The notes: a model not told the origin generated them from the letters alone. Positions 1 through 7,935 are shown, counted from the stretch's first letter. The stretch is 64,000 bases of DNA from Rheinheimera mangrovi (GCF_003990335.1 NZ_CP034683.1:2122501-2186500), one strand, 5' to 3'. Numbers and translations: made by a program.

Positions 1-779
1 ATGAATGCCGCCACGAAAAAGAAGATGCGGACGTGCAGGAAGTGTATCCGGAAACCATAGGCGGTTGTATCGTCAACCAGTTGAAACCTTTTGGTTTTGA
101 TCTGACGCTGGCTACATTGGACGACCCAGAACAAGGCTGGCCAGCTGAACGTATTGCCGAAACCGAAGTGGCTATCTGGTGGGGCCACAGATACCACGAC
201 GAGCTGGACGATGCGTTAATCGACAAATTGCAGGCGAGAGTACTGGCAGGTATGGGTCTGATTGTTCTTCACAGCGGTCATCACGCCAAACTCTTTAAAC
301 GCCTGATGGGCACCAGCTGTAATTTAAGCTGGCGTGAAGCCGAAGGTGGCGAGCGGGAGCGCGTCTGGTGTTTAAAACCAGCTCATCCTATTGCCTACAA
401 TATTCCGCCGCAAATCGAGCTGCCGCAGTCAGAAATGTACGGCGAGCCTTTTGATATCCCCGACCCGGACGAGCTGATTTTTAACTCCTGGTATCAGGGC
501 GGTGAAGTACTGCGCAGCGGCTGTACCTTCACCCGTGGCCGTGGCCGGATTTTCTTTTTTGCACCAGGCCACGAAACCTTTCCTATCTATCGCAACGAAC
601 ACATAACGCAAATTCTGGCCAATGCCATTCAATGGGCGCATCAGCCCCACACCAGTGGTTGGATGATGGGCAACTGGGGACGACCAGTGCCGCTGGAAGA
701 GGGTGCACCAAAACAAACCTACTTTAAAAAGCCACGCAAACTGATGTTGGCGGAAAAGGCTGCAAAGAAGGATAAATAA
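1..779 (+). CDS. ThuA-like domain protein, 5' end outside window
   Basis: The reading frame is already open at base 3, where it reads E-C-R-H-E-K-E-D; with the preceding bases this resembles the N-terminal N-E-x-R-H-E-K motif of ThuA-family proteins. The gene therefore starts upstream of the window and the ATG at 33 is internal. ThuA proteins have a glutamine-amidotransferase-like fold and are encoded with sugar ABC importers and Gfo/Idh/MocA oxidoreductases, for example in trehalose catabolism of rhizobia. The segments around VAIWWGH, LHSGHHAK and the C-terminal FFAPGHETFP fit the family. The family's biochemical role is poorly defined. A Gfo/Idh/MocA gene and a sugar importer lie about 6 kb downstream, which suggests a link to sugar catabolism (inference). 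A MazEF-like pair follows. Confidence 0.85.
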   Translation, partial: ECRHEKEDADVQEVYPETIGGCIVNQLKPFGFDLTLATLDDPEQGWPAERIAETEVAIWWGHRYHDELDDALIDKLQARVLAGMGLIVLHSGHHAKLFKRLMGTSCNLSWREAEGGERERVWCLKPAHPIAYNIPPQIELPQSEMYGEPFDIPDPDELIFNSWYQGGEVLRSGCTFTRGRGRIFFFAPGHETFPIYRNEHITQILANAIQWAHQPHTSGWMMGNWGRPVPLEEGAPKQTYFKKPRKLMLAEKAAKKDK

Positions 780-861
780 ACTGTGGGAGCATGCACAGCT
801 CCCTTTGACTTTTCTCAGCTATCTACTGTGAATAACCACATTGAGCAATGTTTATACAGAG

Positions 862-894
862 TGTATACTTTAAGCCTGTGTATACAATGTATAG
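862..894. promoter_or_regulatory. TGTATAC repeat boxes, probable MazE/MazF autoregulatory operator
   Basis: TGTATAC occurs at 862-868 and 879-885 and TGTATAG at 888-894, with a related TTTATAC at 851-857. Each holds the self-complementary GTATAC or a close variant. They sit 14-46 bp before the antitoxin ATG at 908. MazE-type antitoxins and their complexes bind palindromic sites in their own promoters, so autorepression is the likely use (inference). Confidence 0.5.
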
Positions 895-907
895 TACGAG
901 GTGCAGT

Positions 908-1174
908 ATGTCTCAGATAGTCCATACAAAAATTCAACGTTGGGGAAACGGCCTCGGGTTGCGTGTGGCTGGTTTAATGCGTGATATTCCTCATTTCGCT
1001 GCAGATACAGCCATAGAAGTCGAAGTGTTTGAAGATGGTTTTACCGTCAGAAAAGCAAAACAGACCCGTCGTACTTTGCCATTTTCAGAACGTGAGCTGC
1101 TGGAAGGACTAACTTCAGATACTGCACATGCAGAATTGCTGGCAACACCAGCGGCAGTGGAGCTTGATTATTAA
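908..1174 (+). CDS. mazE: MazE-like (AbrB/SpoVT-fold) antitoxin
   Basis: An 88-residue protein beginning MSQIVHTKIQRWGNGLGLRV. The K-I-Q-R-W-G-N-G-L-x-L-R-V stretch is the swapped-hairpin DNA-binding motif of MazE/AbrB antitoxins. The C-terminal part should wrap the toxin. I chose the ATG at 908 because the family starts directly before this motif; an in-frame start at 848 would run through the operator-like boxes. The stop overlaps the start of the next gene by one base (TAATG), so the two are translationally coupled. The antitoxin is expected to repress its own promoter through the TGTATAC boxes. Confidence 0.85.
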   Translation: MSQIVHTKIQRWGNGLGLRVAGLMRDIPHFAADTAIEVEVFEDGFTVRKAKQTRRTLPFSERELLEGLTSDTAHAELLATPAAVELDY

Positions 1175-1551
1175 TGTCGAAACCCTTTATCCCGGATCGG
1201 AGTGACATTATCTGGCTTGATTTTGAACCTGTTAAAGGCAAAGAAATCGGCAAATACAGACCTGCGTTGGTATTAAGCAGCCTGGCTTACAACCAGCAAA
1301 CCGGATTACTGATCTGCAGCCCAATCAGCACCAGCATTTCTGGTGTTAAAACGGAAGTGCTATTAAATAATTTGCCTGAGCCTTCAGTAGTTGCTTCAAG
1401 TTTGATCCAAACCTTGTCCTGGAAAGACAGAAAGGCAAAATTTATCGCCAAGGCAGAAGAGGGCGTTTTGGAAGAAGTATTGCTGCGTATGCTTCCGCTT
1501 ATTGGCGCGGATGTGCTGATTGAAAAGTTAATAAATGAAGATAAATCATAA
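1174..1551 (+). CDS. mazF: MazF/PemK-like toxin, putative mRNA endoribonuclease
   Basis: A 125-residue protein with the PemK/MazF layout. The N-terminal R-S-D-I-I-W-L-D-F-E-P segment and K-G-K-E-I-G-K-Y-R-P-A-L-V-L correspond to the conserved PxxGxExxxxRPxlVls core of MazF. A downstream I-C-S-P-I-S-T-S-I segment matches the family's second motif, whose T/S helps cleave RNA. Members cut mRNA at short sequences and are held inactive by the cognate MazE. The gene overlaps the antitoxin by one base and is the last gene of the pair. The region 1552-1651 after it holds nothing I can name. Confidence 0.88.
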   Translation: MSKPFIPDRSDIIWLDFEPVKGKEIGKYRPALVLSSLAYNQQTGLLICSPISTSISGVKTEVLLNNLPEPSVVASSLIQTLSWKDRKAKFIAKAEEGVLEEVLLRMLPLIGADVLIEKLINEDKS

Positions 1552-1651
1552 CGTTGAGTGCACATGCTGTAGCCCTTGTTGATTCTTTTTTAGTGGGCCT
1601 GAGAAAGTAAACTTTGGGTCAGGCACTGTGCATGACTCTGAAAGTTGCAGA

Positions 1652-1993
1652 TCAGCTAGTGCGATGTGCAGCATAGATCCAGGCTGTTTTACCTGATTTT
1701 AATATTGCAGCGACCCGCACATAGTCATCCACTTCATAATCGTCAGCCTGGGCCAGTTCCTGCTCTGTAATTTCAAACACAGTACCTGGCACTTCATGCT
1801 GCGGATCACAGCTAAAACGTAAAATCGGATGTATAGCTTTACCGCTTTCACGCAAAACACGCTCGTCGGTGATTTCAATTTCACCCACCACATAGCCTTG
1901 TAAACTATCTTTGCTTCCCGTCAGCTCACGGCCAAAATTAGCGAGCTGCACTTGCTTTTGCTGCAGGGTTCCATACGAAAATAACAGTGGCAT
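1652..1993 (-). CDS. gamma-glutamylcyclotransferase (GGCT/AIG2)-like protein
   Basis: A 113-residue protein starting MPLLFSYGTLQQ. F-S-Y-G-T-L-Q is the substrate-binding loop of the GGCT/AIG2-like fold, and D-D-Y-E-V-D-D-Y-V-R in the C-terminal half supplies the usual catalytic Glu followed by the Y-x-R segment. Members cyclise gamma-glutamyl amines to 5-oxoproline; the exact substrate is unknown here. The ATG at 1993 has a good GGGAGAG site before it, whereas the longer reading frame begins inside the upstream gene and lacks homology. It lies 43 bp after the gene at 2037-2567 on the same strand, so the two probably form a small operon. Confidence 0.8.
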   Translation of the reverse strand: MPLLFSYGTLQQKQVQLANFGRELTGSKDSLQGYVVGEIEITDERVLRESGKAIHPILRFSCDPQHEVPGTVFEITEQELAQADDYEVDDYVRVAAILKSGKTAWIYAAHRTS

Positions 1994-2036
1994 AGTTGCT
2001 CTCCCGGTCTGGTGTTTTTGCTCAGGTGCGGCCAGC

Positions 2037-2567
2037 TCAGCGCCCGCGGTATTTTTCGTTGGCCGCAAAAGCTTCCACTTCTAACGGAGAGTTTTCATAG
2101 CCATAGGTAACTAAATCGGCAAAATGCTGCGTGATCACCTGCTGCAAGTCCGAGCGTTCAATTTGCAAAACATGCACCAGTTCATGTGCCAACTGTGGTG
2201 TGGTCAGGGGGTAGCCACGCCGCACGTAAATGGCGTAGCCAAACACCTGGGCGTTATTCACTATACCTTCGCCAATAAAGCCCAGCGCTTCGCCAACCGT
2301 TGTCAGCATTAAATTGTCATAAGGGAAAGGCACGCTGTCTACATAAACCAGCCTGACCTTTTCCGGATGTTTTATGCCTATTTCCTGAGCGATCAGCAGT
2401 TGTTTCGCATCTAATGGCTCGCCAGTTTGTACACCGGCCTGCTCTGTTGCTTTGGCCCATTCAATGTAAGGCGGCAGTACCAAAGCCGATACTAACTGCT
2501 GCTGAAAGGTGAGCAGGCCCGCTAATACAACCAGAATAAAGCCAACAGCAACTATCCATATTCTCAT
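2037..2567 (-). CDS. membrane-anchored protein with HExxH motif, unknown function
   Basis: A 176-residue protein with one N-terminal hydrophobic segment (about residues 4-24) that should act as signal anchor or signal peptide. The central region contains L-A-H-E-L-V-H-V-L-Q, an HExxH zinc-binding signature with a hydrophobic frame. This suggests a DUF4157-like putative metallopeptidase fold, but I cannot identify the third ligand with certainty; E in the PLEVEA segment about 40 residues later is a candidate. The preceding Y-G-Y-A-I-Y-V-R-R-G-Y segment is a beta strand often seen before HELVH in such proteins. Substrate and role are unknown. Probably cotranscribed with the GGCT-like gene downstream. 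Confidence 0.6.
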   Translation of the reverse strand: MRIWIVAVGFILVVLAGLLTFQQQLVSALVLPPYIEWAKATEQAGVQTGEPLDAKQLLIAQEIGIKHPEKVRLVYVDSVPFPYDNLMLTTVGEALGFIGEGIVNNAQVFGYAIYVRRGYPLTTPQLAHELVHVLQIERSDLQQVITQHFADLVTYGYENSPLEVEAFAANEKYRGR

Positions 2568-2594
2568 CTCAATTTCTCACTCATTCAGCCTGTT

Positions 2595-4151
2595 TCAGTA
2601 GGGGGTTTGTAACAATGTCAGCAAAGTGCTGATGCCGTCAAGGTAATGGCCAATGCGCAGGTTTTCGTCGAAACTGTGCTGGTTGTTGTCGGCGTTCACC
2701 AGCGGCAGTATGACAAAAGGCACCTGCAATGCGCTCACCAGTTGCTGTGTTGGCAAGCTGCCGCCCATCATCCGCACCCGCACCACCTTCGCATTATGTT
2801 GTTTAAGCACCCCATACACCCAGTTGCCAAGCGGCGAGTCCATCGCTGTGCGGGCTGCGTCACCGCCAGCGCCCGGTGTTAGCGAGGCAATTTTATTTTG
2901 TGTTGCGCGTTCGCTATCTGTGGGTTCACCTTGAGTTAAGTACCAGCCCTGAGCGCGCAAATGCTGTTCCAGCAACGCTGTTAAATAGGCAGAATCTGCC
3001 TCAGGCGTGGTGCGCAGGTCCAATTCTGCCACCGCCTGATGCGGAATAATATTGGCGGCTTTATCGCCCACAGCAGCCGCCTGCATGCCGCGGATATTCA
3101 GCGATGGGTATTGCAATGCTTCCTGATAATTGCTGCCAACAGCGTCAGGTTTTGCAATACCGGTGCGCTTACGCAGTGCGGCTTCGTCATCTGGCACTTC
3201 GGCCAACACCTTCAGCTCTGCAGCTGTCAGTTTCACCTTGTCGTAATAACCAGCGACAGTAACGCGGCCACTATCGTCTTTCATACTGGCGAGAAGGGCA
3301 GCGAGGCGCTGCGCCGGGTTCGGCACATAGTTGCCATAATGGCCGCTGTGTAGCGGAAGTTTTGGGCCATACACAGTCAGCGTCAAACTGGTTGCACCCC
3401 TATTGCCAAACACCAGCGTCGGCTGGTTCGTCTGATGCTGTGGGCCATCCAGTATTAACAGGCCATCCGAGCTTAATAAAGCGGCATTGGCTTTGGCAAT
3501 GGCATTGATGCTGGGGGAGCCTTTTTCTTCTTCACTGTCGAGCAGTACCTTGACATTAAATTCAGGCGAGAGTCCGGCCGTTTTCATCGCGTCGAATGTA
3601 GCCAGTAACATCATGATTGGGCCTTTATCATCAGCCGCAGCTCGGGCGAATACTCTAAGTTCCGGGTCCAGCGGCTGTTGTTGCAGTGCTTTTTGATCCA
3701 CTTCAAGCCACTTGCCTTTAGCATCACGTTTTTTCACCACAGCCTGCCAGGGGCTAGCCTGCGCCCACTGTTCCGGCAGCACAGGCTGACCGTCCAGATG
3801 CATATAAAATAAAATGGTTTTCGCATCAGGCTTTGGGCTTTTATATTCGGCAAATAGCAGCGGTTTACCCTTATTTGGCAACTGTTGAGTTTTAAAGCCA
3901 CGTCGGGTAAATGCCTTATCCAGCCAGTCGGTATTCTTCTGGATATCAGTGGCAACAGCCGCATCATTTGGCAGCGCCAGTAATTCGAAGTATTCGGAAA
4001 AACTCGCTTGCGCAGCCTTGAGTATCAAAGTGTCTGTTGCTGCTGTGCCGGACAGCGCCTGCGTATTGGTAACTGGCTGTGCAGAGGCAAAACCGCAGAA
4101 GCCTACTAAGGTGCTTACAATTAGAATTCTGTGAAACTGGGCTGTGAGCAT
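2595..4151 (-). CDS. secreted M20-family metallopeptidase/dipeptidase
   Basis: A 518-residue protein with a signal peptide ending near F-A-S-A-Q-P. M20 metal ligands are recognisable: H-L-D-G-Q-P-V (His plus catalytic Asp), the A-D-D-K-G-P bridging Asp, D-S-E-E-E-K-G-S (catalytic Glu pair), and a C-terminal N-Q-H-S-F-D-E-N His. The insert starting G-N-R-G-A-T-S-L-T-L-T-V fits the dimerisation domain. The family hydrolyses dipeptides or amino-terminal residues using two zinc ions, here probably in the periplasm. I prefer the ATG at 4151, preceded by AGTAGGAA, over the in-frame GTG at 4172. The gene stands alone; a signal for its expression is not obvious in the 170 bp upstream. Confidence 0.88.
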   Translation of the reverse strand: MLTAQFHRILIVSTLVGFCGFASAQPVTNTQALSGTAATDTLILKAAQASFSEYFELLALPNDAAVATDIQKNTDWLDKAFTRRGFKTQQLPNKGKPLLFAEYKSPKPDAKTILFYMHLDGQPVLPEQWAQASPWQAVVKKRDAKGKWLEVDQKALQQQPLDPELRVFARAAADDKGPIMMLLATFDAMKTAGLSPEFNVKVLLDSEEEKGSPSINAIAKANAALLSSDGLLILDGPQHQTNQPTLVFGNRGATSLTLTVYGPKLPLHSGHYGNYVPNPAQRLAALLASMKDDSGRVTVAGYYDKVKLTAAELKVLAEVPDDEAALRKRTGIAKPDAVGSNYQEALQYPSLNIRGMQAAAVGDKAANIIPHQAVAELDLRTTPEADSAYLTALLEQHLRAQGWYLTQGEPTDSERATQNKIASLTPGAGGDAARTAMDSPLGNWVYGVLKQHNAKVVRVRMMGGSLPTQQLVSALQVPFVILPLVNADNNQHSFDENLRIGHYLDGISTLLTLLQTPY

Positions 4152-4320
4152 AACTGTTTTCCTACTGAGCACCTTGCTTAGTGAAGCAGAGTGCTGTTAC
4201 TCAGATAATAAGAGCTAACATAATGACTTATAATCATTTTCTCGTCACCGTTTATGGTGAGATAAGAGATGGCTGTGGGGTTTGCTGTTGTGAGTTGAGC
4301 TATTACTGATAAAACCAGCA

Positions 4321-4423
4321 ATTTAGGGGCACAGGGCAAGACCTGTCACCAATTTTTAATAGAAGCTTGACGGATAAAAACAAGTATTTAGGGGCACAGG
4401 GCAAGACCTGTCACCAATTTTTA
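4321..4423. repeat. tandem 65-bp repeat with GGGGCACAGGGCAAGAC core (left side)
   Basis: A 38-base identical block begins at 4321 and again at 4386, giving a period of 65 bp. The core GGGGCACAGGGCAAGAC is the exact reverse complement of GTCTTGCCCTGTGCCCC found twice in the 93-bp repeats on the other side of the small membrane-protein gene. The second copy overlaps the stop codon of that gene at 4421. The stretch 4173-4320 before it shows no other feature. Confidence 0.85.
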
Positions 4424-4783
4424 CGTTGTTGGTTTAACCCGCCAAAACTGAATTTGTGGTGGAGCAAATGCAATAATAAAAAACAAGATCCCAGAGATAA
4501 ATCCCATCAGTTCTCCTTCATTACCAACAAGCCCCAATTTGGGAAGCAGAACCTGAGTAAACAGACCAACAATAACACCTAAAAACAGCAGCGTTGACCA
4601 GTGGAGTTTCTGCGATTTGGATAAAAACCTACCCAAAAAATACCCTATCGTCGGAAGAAGATCTAAAAAAATAGAAAAGCTAATCAAGAATGCATACTGA
4701 CCAATTGTAAATTCTTTTTCCAATGGGATGCTCAACAGAATCAAAATGCCAACAAGAGCGTTCCCTAAAAATAAATAAATCAT
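4421..4783 (-). CDS. small multi-spanning membrane protein, unknown function
   Basis: A 120-residue hydrophobic protein starting MIYLFLGNALVG with four likely membrane segments, separated by a charged loop containing SKSQKLHW and ending in an A-P-P-Q-I-Q-F-W tail. I chose ATG 4783 because AAGGAAAT precedes it; a longer open frame upstream is translated from the 93-bp tandem repeat and gives the same chance peptide twice. I recognise no family. The gene is bracketed on both sides by repeats with an inverted 17-bp core, so the unit may have moved as a block (inference). Its stop codon lies inside the left-hand repeat, so the original C-terminus may have been replaced. Confidence 0.55.
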   Translation of the reverse strand: MIYLFLGNALVGILILLSIPLEKEFTIGQYAFLISFSIFLDLLPTIGYFLGRFLSKSQKLHWSTLLFLGVIVGLFTQVLLPKLGLVGNEGELMGFISGILFFIIAFAPPQIQFWRVKPTT

Positions 4784-4831
4784 GTATTTCCTTATTAAAA
4801 TGCTTTGAATTCTTGAGATCCTTAGACATGA

Positions 4832-5014
4832 GGCCTTTGGGGTCAAGTCTTGCCCTGTGCCCCGAGAAAACAGAGTCAAACAAAACAGTACAAAAAATTG
4901 GCTTACTAAAACATCTATCACTGGGGCCTTTGGGGTCAAGTCTTGCCCTGTGCCCCGAGAAAACAGAGTCAAACAAAACAGTACAAAAAATTGGCTTACT
5001 AAAACATCTATCAC
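4832..5014. repeat. tandem 93-bp repeat, two copies (right side), plus inverted core at 5061-5076
   Basis: Copy 1 starts at 4832 and copy 2 at 4925; the two are identical over about 90 bases. Each copy begins with GGCCTTTGGGGTCAAG and carries TCTTGCCCTGTGCCCC. The 16-base segment TGGGGTCAAGTCTTGC of each copy recurs in inverted form at 5061-5076 (GCAAGACTTGACCCCA). The layout resembles REP-type palindromic clusters (inference). Translated on the minus strand the units give a repeated hydrophobic peptide that I regard as chance. Confidence 0.85.
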
Positions 5015-5040
5015 CAATCCATCTTCAACTAATGGAGTGT

Positions 5041-5301
5041 CTAGGCCTTAAAGTATAGGTGCAAGACTTGACCCCAATTGTGCGGTAAGGTAGTCGATGT
5101 TGAGTTGTAAAAGTATTGCCAAAATCCACCGTTGTAGACTTCTAAATGAAGCCAATGGACTGAAAATAAATATACCGCTTTTTCAGGAATATCGTTTATC
5201 GATTCGAGCCACTTTTCTCGCCCATTGTAGAAATCGAATTGTTCATAATACGGTGAAAAAATTGCAGGATATTTTCTTGGTTTTTTGAATATCCAAAACA
5301 T
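5041..5301 (-). pseudogene. DUF4375-like protein, truncated and cut off from its RBS
   Basis: The 86-residue frame contains the L-E-V-Y-N-G-G-F-W-Q-Y-F-Y-N-S signature seen in DUF4375/DMP19-like proteins, preceded by a helical N-terminal part. Family members continue well past this motif, but here the frame runs into the repeat core at 5061-5076 and ends at 5041, so the C-terminal half is missing. At the other end the IS3 element begins 6 bp upstream of the ATG (5301). Across the insertion, the sequence right of the IS reads AAAGGA on the minus strand, which would sit six bases before the ATG once the element and one target copy are removed. The gene is thus damaged at both ends. Function of the family is unknown. 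Confidence 0.65.
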
Positions 5302-5325
5302 GACGATTGAATCGCCACCAATAAA

Positions 5326-6233
5326 CTAGACACTTCCCAGCCGTTCTTGGTAACGGTTTTCATACTCTACCGGTGACAGCAGATTATTGGAACCATGTTT
5401 CCGTTTACTGTTGTAAAACATTTCAATGTAATCAAACACATCACTTCTGGCCTCATCACGCGTCGTGTAGACTTTCCGCTTGATCCGCTCTCGCTTTAAC
5501 AACTGGAAGAAGCTTTCTGCCACTGCATTGTCATGACAGTTTCCGCGTCTGCTCATGCTGCCTTGTAAGCCATGAGTTTTCAGGAATGCCTGCCAGTCAT
5601 GGCTGGTGTATTGGCTCCCTTGGTCGGAGTGAACCATCACCTGTTTTTTAGGCTGACGTCGCCACACGGCCATCAGCAATGCGTTCAGCACAATATCTTT
5701 GCTGATTTGGGAATGCATCGACCAGCCAACAACCTTGCGCGAGAACAAATCCACAACCACAGCCAAATACAGCCACCCCTCATGCGTGCGGATGTACGTG
5801 ATATCAGTTACCCATACCTCGTCAGGCACTAACGGATTAAACTGCCGCTGCAAGCGGTTCGGCGTAATGATATGGCTGTCCCCTTACGTGATCTGGGTTT
5901 GCGATATCCAACCTGTGCTTTAAGCCCTTCGGATTGCATCAACCGGTATACCCGGTTAATGCCGCAAGACTCGCCGAAATCACGTAAATCAGAATGAATT
6001 TTACGGTAGCCATACACACAACCAGACTCCAGCCAAAACTGTTTTATTAATCCTGTCAGCCGCCGGTTTGCTTTATCGCGTTTCGACAGCGATGCCTTAC
6101 TCCACGCATAGTATCCACTGGGATGCACATCCAACATGTTACAAAGCCAGCGCACCGGCCAGCTGTCGCAGTGTTCTTTAATGAAGGCGTATCTTAGTCG
6201 GACAGCTTTGCGAAGTACGCCGCGGCTTTTTTT
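5326..6233 (-). pseudogene. IS3-family transposase OrfB, frameshifted
   Basis: The frame begins in the -1 phase after the slippery A-run in orfA and reads S-R-G-V-L-R-K, then R-Y-A-F-I-K-E-H, the HTH_21 region, H-P-S-G-Y-Y-A-W and Y-G-Y-R-K-I-H. It then changes phase at a run of four C (5880-5883, plus strand): restoring a fifth base gives a continuous protein through H-I-I-T-P-N-R-L-Q-R-Q-F. The second half holds all three integrase catalytic residues: V-T-D-I-T-Y, H-S-D-Q-G-S-Q-Y and the E of E-S-F-F-Q-L-L-K. One missing base in a homopolymer is therefore the only visible lesion. A sequencing error is possible. Confidence 0.85.
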
Positions 6234-6472
6234 AGAATGTCGCGCTCTTCGGTGGCTCGCTTCAGCTCTTTTTGCAGTCGCTTAATCTCGGCCTGAGCGT
6301 CAGCCAAATCATTATGCTGTTGTTTGTCAGGACCGTACTTTTTAATCCAGGCGTACAGGCTGTGCGTGGTGATATCGAGCCGTTTGGCAACATCCGCAAC
6401 TGAATGGCCGCGATCAACGACCTGCTTAACTGCTTCGATTCTGAATTCTTCGGGGTAACGTTTACTGCTCAT
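6194..6472 (-). CDS. IS3-family transposase OrfA
   Basis: A 92-residue protein starting MSSKRYPEEFRIEAVKQV, the classic HTH_Tnp_1 (IS3/IS911 OrfA) start, with D-V-A-K-R-L-D-I-T-T-H-S-L-Y-A-W as recognition helix region and a C-terminal leucine-zipper-like coiled coil (E-I-K-R-L-Q-K-E-L-K-R-A-T-E-E-R-D-I-L-K-K). ATG 6472 is preceded by GAGAGG; a GTG six bases upstream is less likely. OrfA alone binds the element ends. Ribosomes slipping -1 on the A7 run (6227-6233) would make the OrfAB transposase, but orfB carries a frameshift here. Confidence 0.92.
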   Translation of the reverse strand: MSSKRYPEEFRIEAVKQVVDRGHSVADVAKRLDITTHSLYAWIKKYGPDKQQHNDLADAQAEIKRLQKELKRATEERDILKKAAAYFAKLSD

Positions 6473-6535
6473 AGGCACCTCTCTTTGAGTTAGTTTATCT
6501 AACTGAAAGGTGTCTAGGAAATTAGTGGCGATTCA

Positions 6536-6945
6536 GATTCCTTTAAATGCCTAACAATTTAATAGAAGGGATTCCGCCCGCAAGTCGAACACTTTTCTGC
6601 CTTCTTTCCTGATTTTTACTCATATCAAATTAGCGCTGATGTAACTCTATATCAACAACTTATTCTGTAATCAGTAAATGTATGGCCGACAAAATCTATA
6701 CAGGCTGTACGCTAGTTGTTCTTGAAAAAACTAAAGCGGAATGTCTGGTAATTTATCTAGTGGTTACAGGAGTTGTTGGGTGGCAGAAGAGGGCTAAACA
6801 TAGCTTTGAGTTAATCTATGAGTCGGTATTTGAGAGCTATAAGCCACCAATCTTCTATAGATCCAAAGCAGTAAAATCAGCAGGAAACAACCAAAAGGTC
6901 GAAGCCAAAGCTCTGACCCAGAGCTTTGGCTAAGATAACCAAGTC
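6536..6945. other. gene-free stretch after the IS, ends in a terminator
   Basis: It starts with the displaced leader of the DUF4375-like gene (AAAGGA and TTGTTAGGC on the minus strand, 6539-6556). No convincing gene follows: an open frame at 6682-6933 lacks a ribosome binding site and homology and runs into the hairpin at 6903-6931. Confidence 0.5.
6903..6931 (-). terminator. perfect 13-bp hairpin, probable terminator of the oxidoreductase gene
   Basis: AGCCAAAGCTCTG and CAGAGCTTTGGCT pair perfectly around a 3-base loop, 15 bp after the stop codon at 6946. On the minus strand it is followed only by a short T-rich stretch (CCTTTT), so termination may be imperfect. The GCTCTGACC segment also occurs in the terminator at 25499-25532. 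Confidence 0.7.
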
Positions 6946-7935
6946 TTACAAAGTCACAGGCTTACCATGCTGGCTGGCGGATAACTTGATGGCGTCCCAT
7001 AACTGTGCCATGCGCAGGCCTTGTTGTACGTCGGATGGGTTTTCTATTTCGCCGTTGCGGGTTTGCATAAATACATTCATCAGGTTGTTGGCGGCTTCCT
7101 GATCTTTGCGCACCACATTGCCTTGTGCGTCTTCAATTTCCATCCAGCGGCCCCAGGCGCAAATGCGCACTATGGCTTGTGGAAAGTAGCATTCAATGCG
7201 CGATACACAGCGAATGCTGCGGCCACAGGCGTGCAGGTTAAACAGCGTGCCGTCGTTGAGTTCGCCTGAAACGCTGGTCACCACATCTACCGGAAAGCCG
7301 TGGTTATGCATAATGGCGCTGATGCGGGAGAAGGGTTTGCTGGTAATTTTTGATACGGTATTCATCATATGAGCGCCGGTATCAAACATAAAACCGCCGC
7401 CGGAAATTTCTGGTACTTGCTTCCAGTGGCCTTTGTATTTATCGGCCCAGTCTTCCCAAATAGCGGCATTAATACTGACTAAAGCGCCGTATTTTTCGCT
7501 GGCAATGGCGTCTTTTAACTCTTGCACCAGCGGTGATAAACCACCCTGATAAGCTACCACCAAAGTTTTACCAGACTTTTGCTGTGCGGCGGCTAAAGCT
7601 TCGGCTTCGGCCACACTGGTGACCATAGGCTTTTCCAGCAGCACGTCCAGCCCTAATTCCAACGCCAGCAAGGCCTGTTCGGCGTGATTGGCATGCGGAG
7701 TACAGATATAAACAGCATCCAGCTGTTGGTGCTGCTCTTTTAATAAAGTTTGCCAGCTATCAAAACAGAGTGGGGCGGTTTTACCTGCCTGTGCAGCAAT
7801 GTTGCAGACGTTGTCCATGGCTTTGCCATTCGGGTCCATCACGGCAAGCAACTGAATGTCAGAGCGCACTATCCAGGTTTGAATGTATTGAGTGGCTTTG
7901 GTGCCACAGCCGATAATTGCTAATTTCAGTTCCAC
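6946..7935 (-). CDS. Gfo/Idh/MocA-family NAD(P)-dependent sugar oxidoreductase
   Basis: A 329-residue protein with an N-terminal Rossmann fold (L-A-I-I-G-C-G-T-K-A) and the family signature E-K-P-M-V-T-S at the end of the nucleotide domain; G-G-G-F-M-F-D-T-G-A-H-M-M-N corresponds to the substrate/catalytic segment with D-x-G-x-H. Members oxidise or isomerise sugars, inositols and glycosides using NAD(P). GTG 7935, spaced from GGTGGAGA, is the likelier start; an in-frame GTG lies 12 bases upstream within that site. It is divergent from the sugar ABC importer and shares a 295-bp control region with a LacI-type operator, suggesting it acts on the imported sugar (inference). Substrate unknown; ThuB-like 3-keto chemistry or mannose oxidation are options. 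Confidence 0.85.
   Translation of the reverse strand: MELKLAIIGCGTKATQYIQTWIVRSDIQLLAVMDPNGKAMDNVCNIAAQAGKTAPLCFDSWQTLLKEQHQQLDAVYICTPHANHAEQALLALELGLDVLLEKPMVTSVAEAEALAAAQQKSGKTLVVAYQGGLSPLVQELKDAIASEKYGALVSINAAIWEDWADKYKGHWKQVPEISGGGFMFDTGAHMMNTVSKITSKPFSRISAIMHNHGFPVDVVTSVSGELNDGTLFNLHACGRSIRCVSRIECYFPQAIVRICAWGRWMEIEDAQGNVVRKDQEAANNLMNVFMQTRNGEIENPSDVQQGLRMAQLWDAIKLSASQHGKPVTL

Larger units (their letters stand above)
5308..6535 (-). mobile_element. IS3-family insertion sequence, complete, 1228 bp
   Basis: Both ends read inward TGAATCGCCAC(C/T)AAT followed by CTAGACAC, giving imperfect inverted repeats of about 26 bp at 5308 and 6535. A 3-bp target duplication GAT flanks the element (5305-5307 and 6536-6538). 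Inside are orfA with a helix-turn-helix and an orfB DDE integrase in the -1 frame, linked by a run of seven A on the coding strand at 6227-6233 typical of IS3 programmed frameshifting. The orfB part has a further single-base frameshift, so this copy is probably inactive by itself. The intact target duplication suggests a fairly recent insertion. Confidence 0.93.

Noticed and set aside
4832..5014. CRISPR array from the 93-bp repeats
   Set aside because: Only two head-to-tail units with no spacers and no cas genes.
4784..5017. N-terminal extension of the membrane protein repeating the same hydrophobic peptide twice
   Set aside because: It is a translation of the 93-bp tandem repeat; a good RBS precedes the internal ATG at 4783.
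6539..6600. GTTAGGC with adjacent GC-rich sequence (minus strand), suggesting an integron attC site before the DUF4375-like gene
   Set aside because: Only one end of an attC is visible; no matching RYYYAAC or folding partner found within the next 130 bp.
6682..6933. 83-codon open frame after the IS3 element
   Set aside because: No ribosome binding site, unlikely codon use, and its 3' end is the terminator hairpin of the opposite gene.
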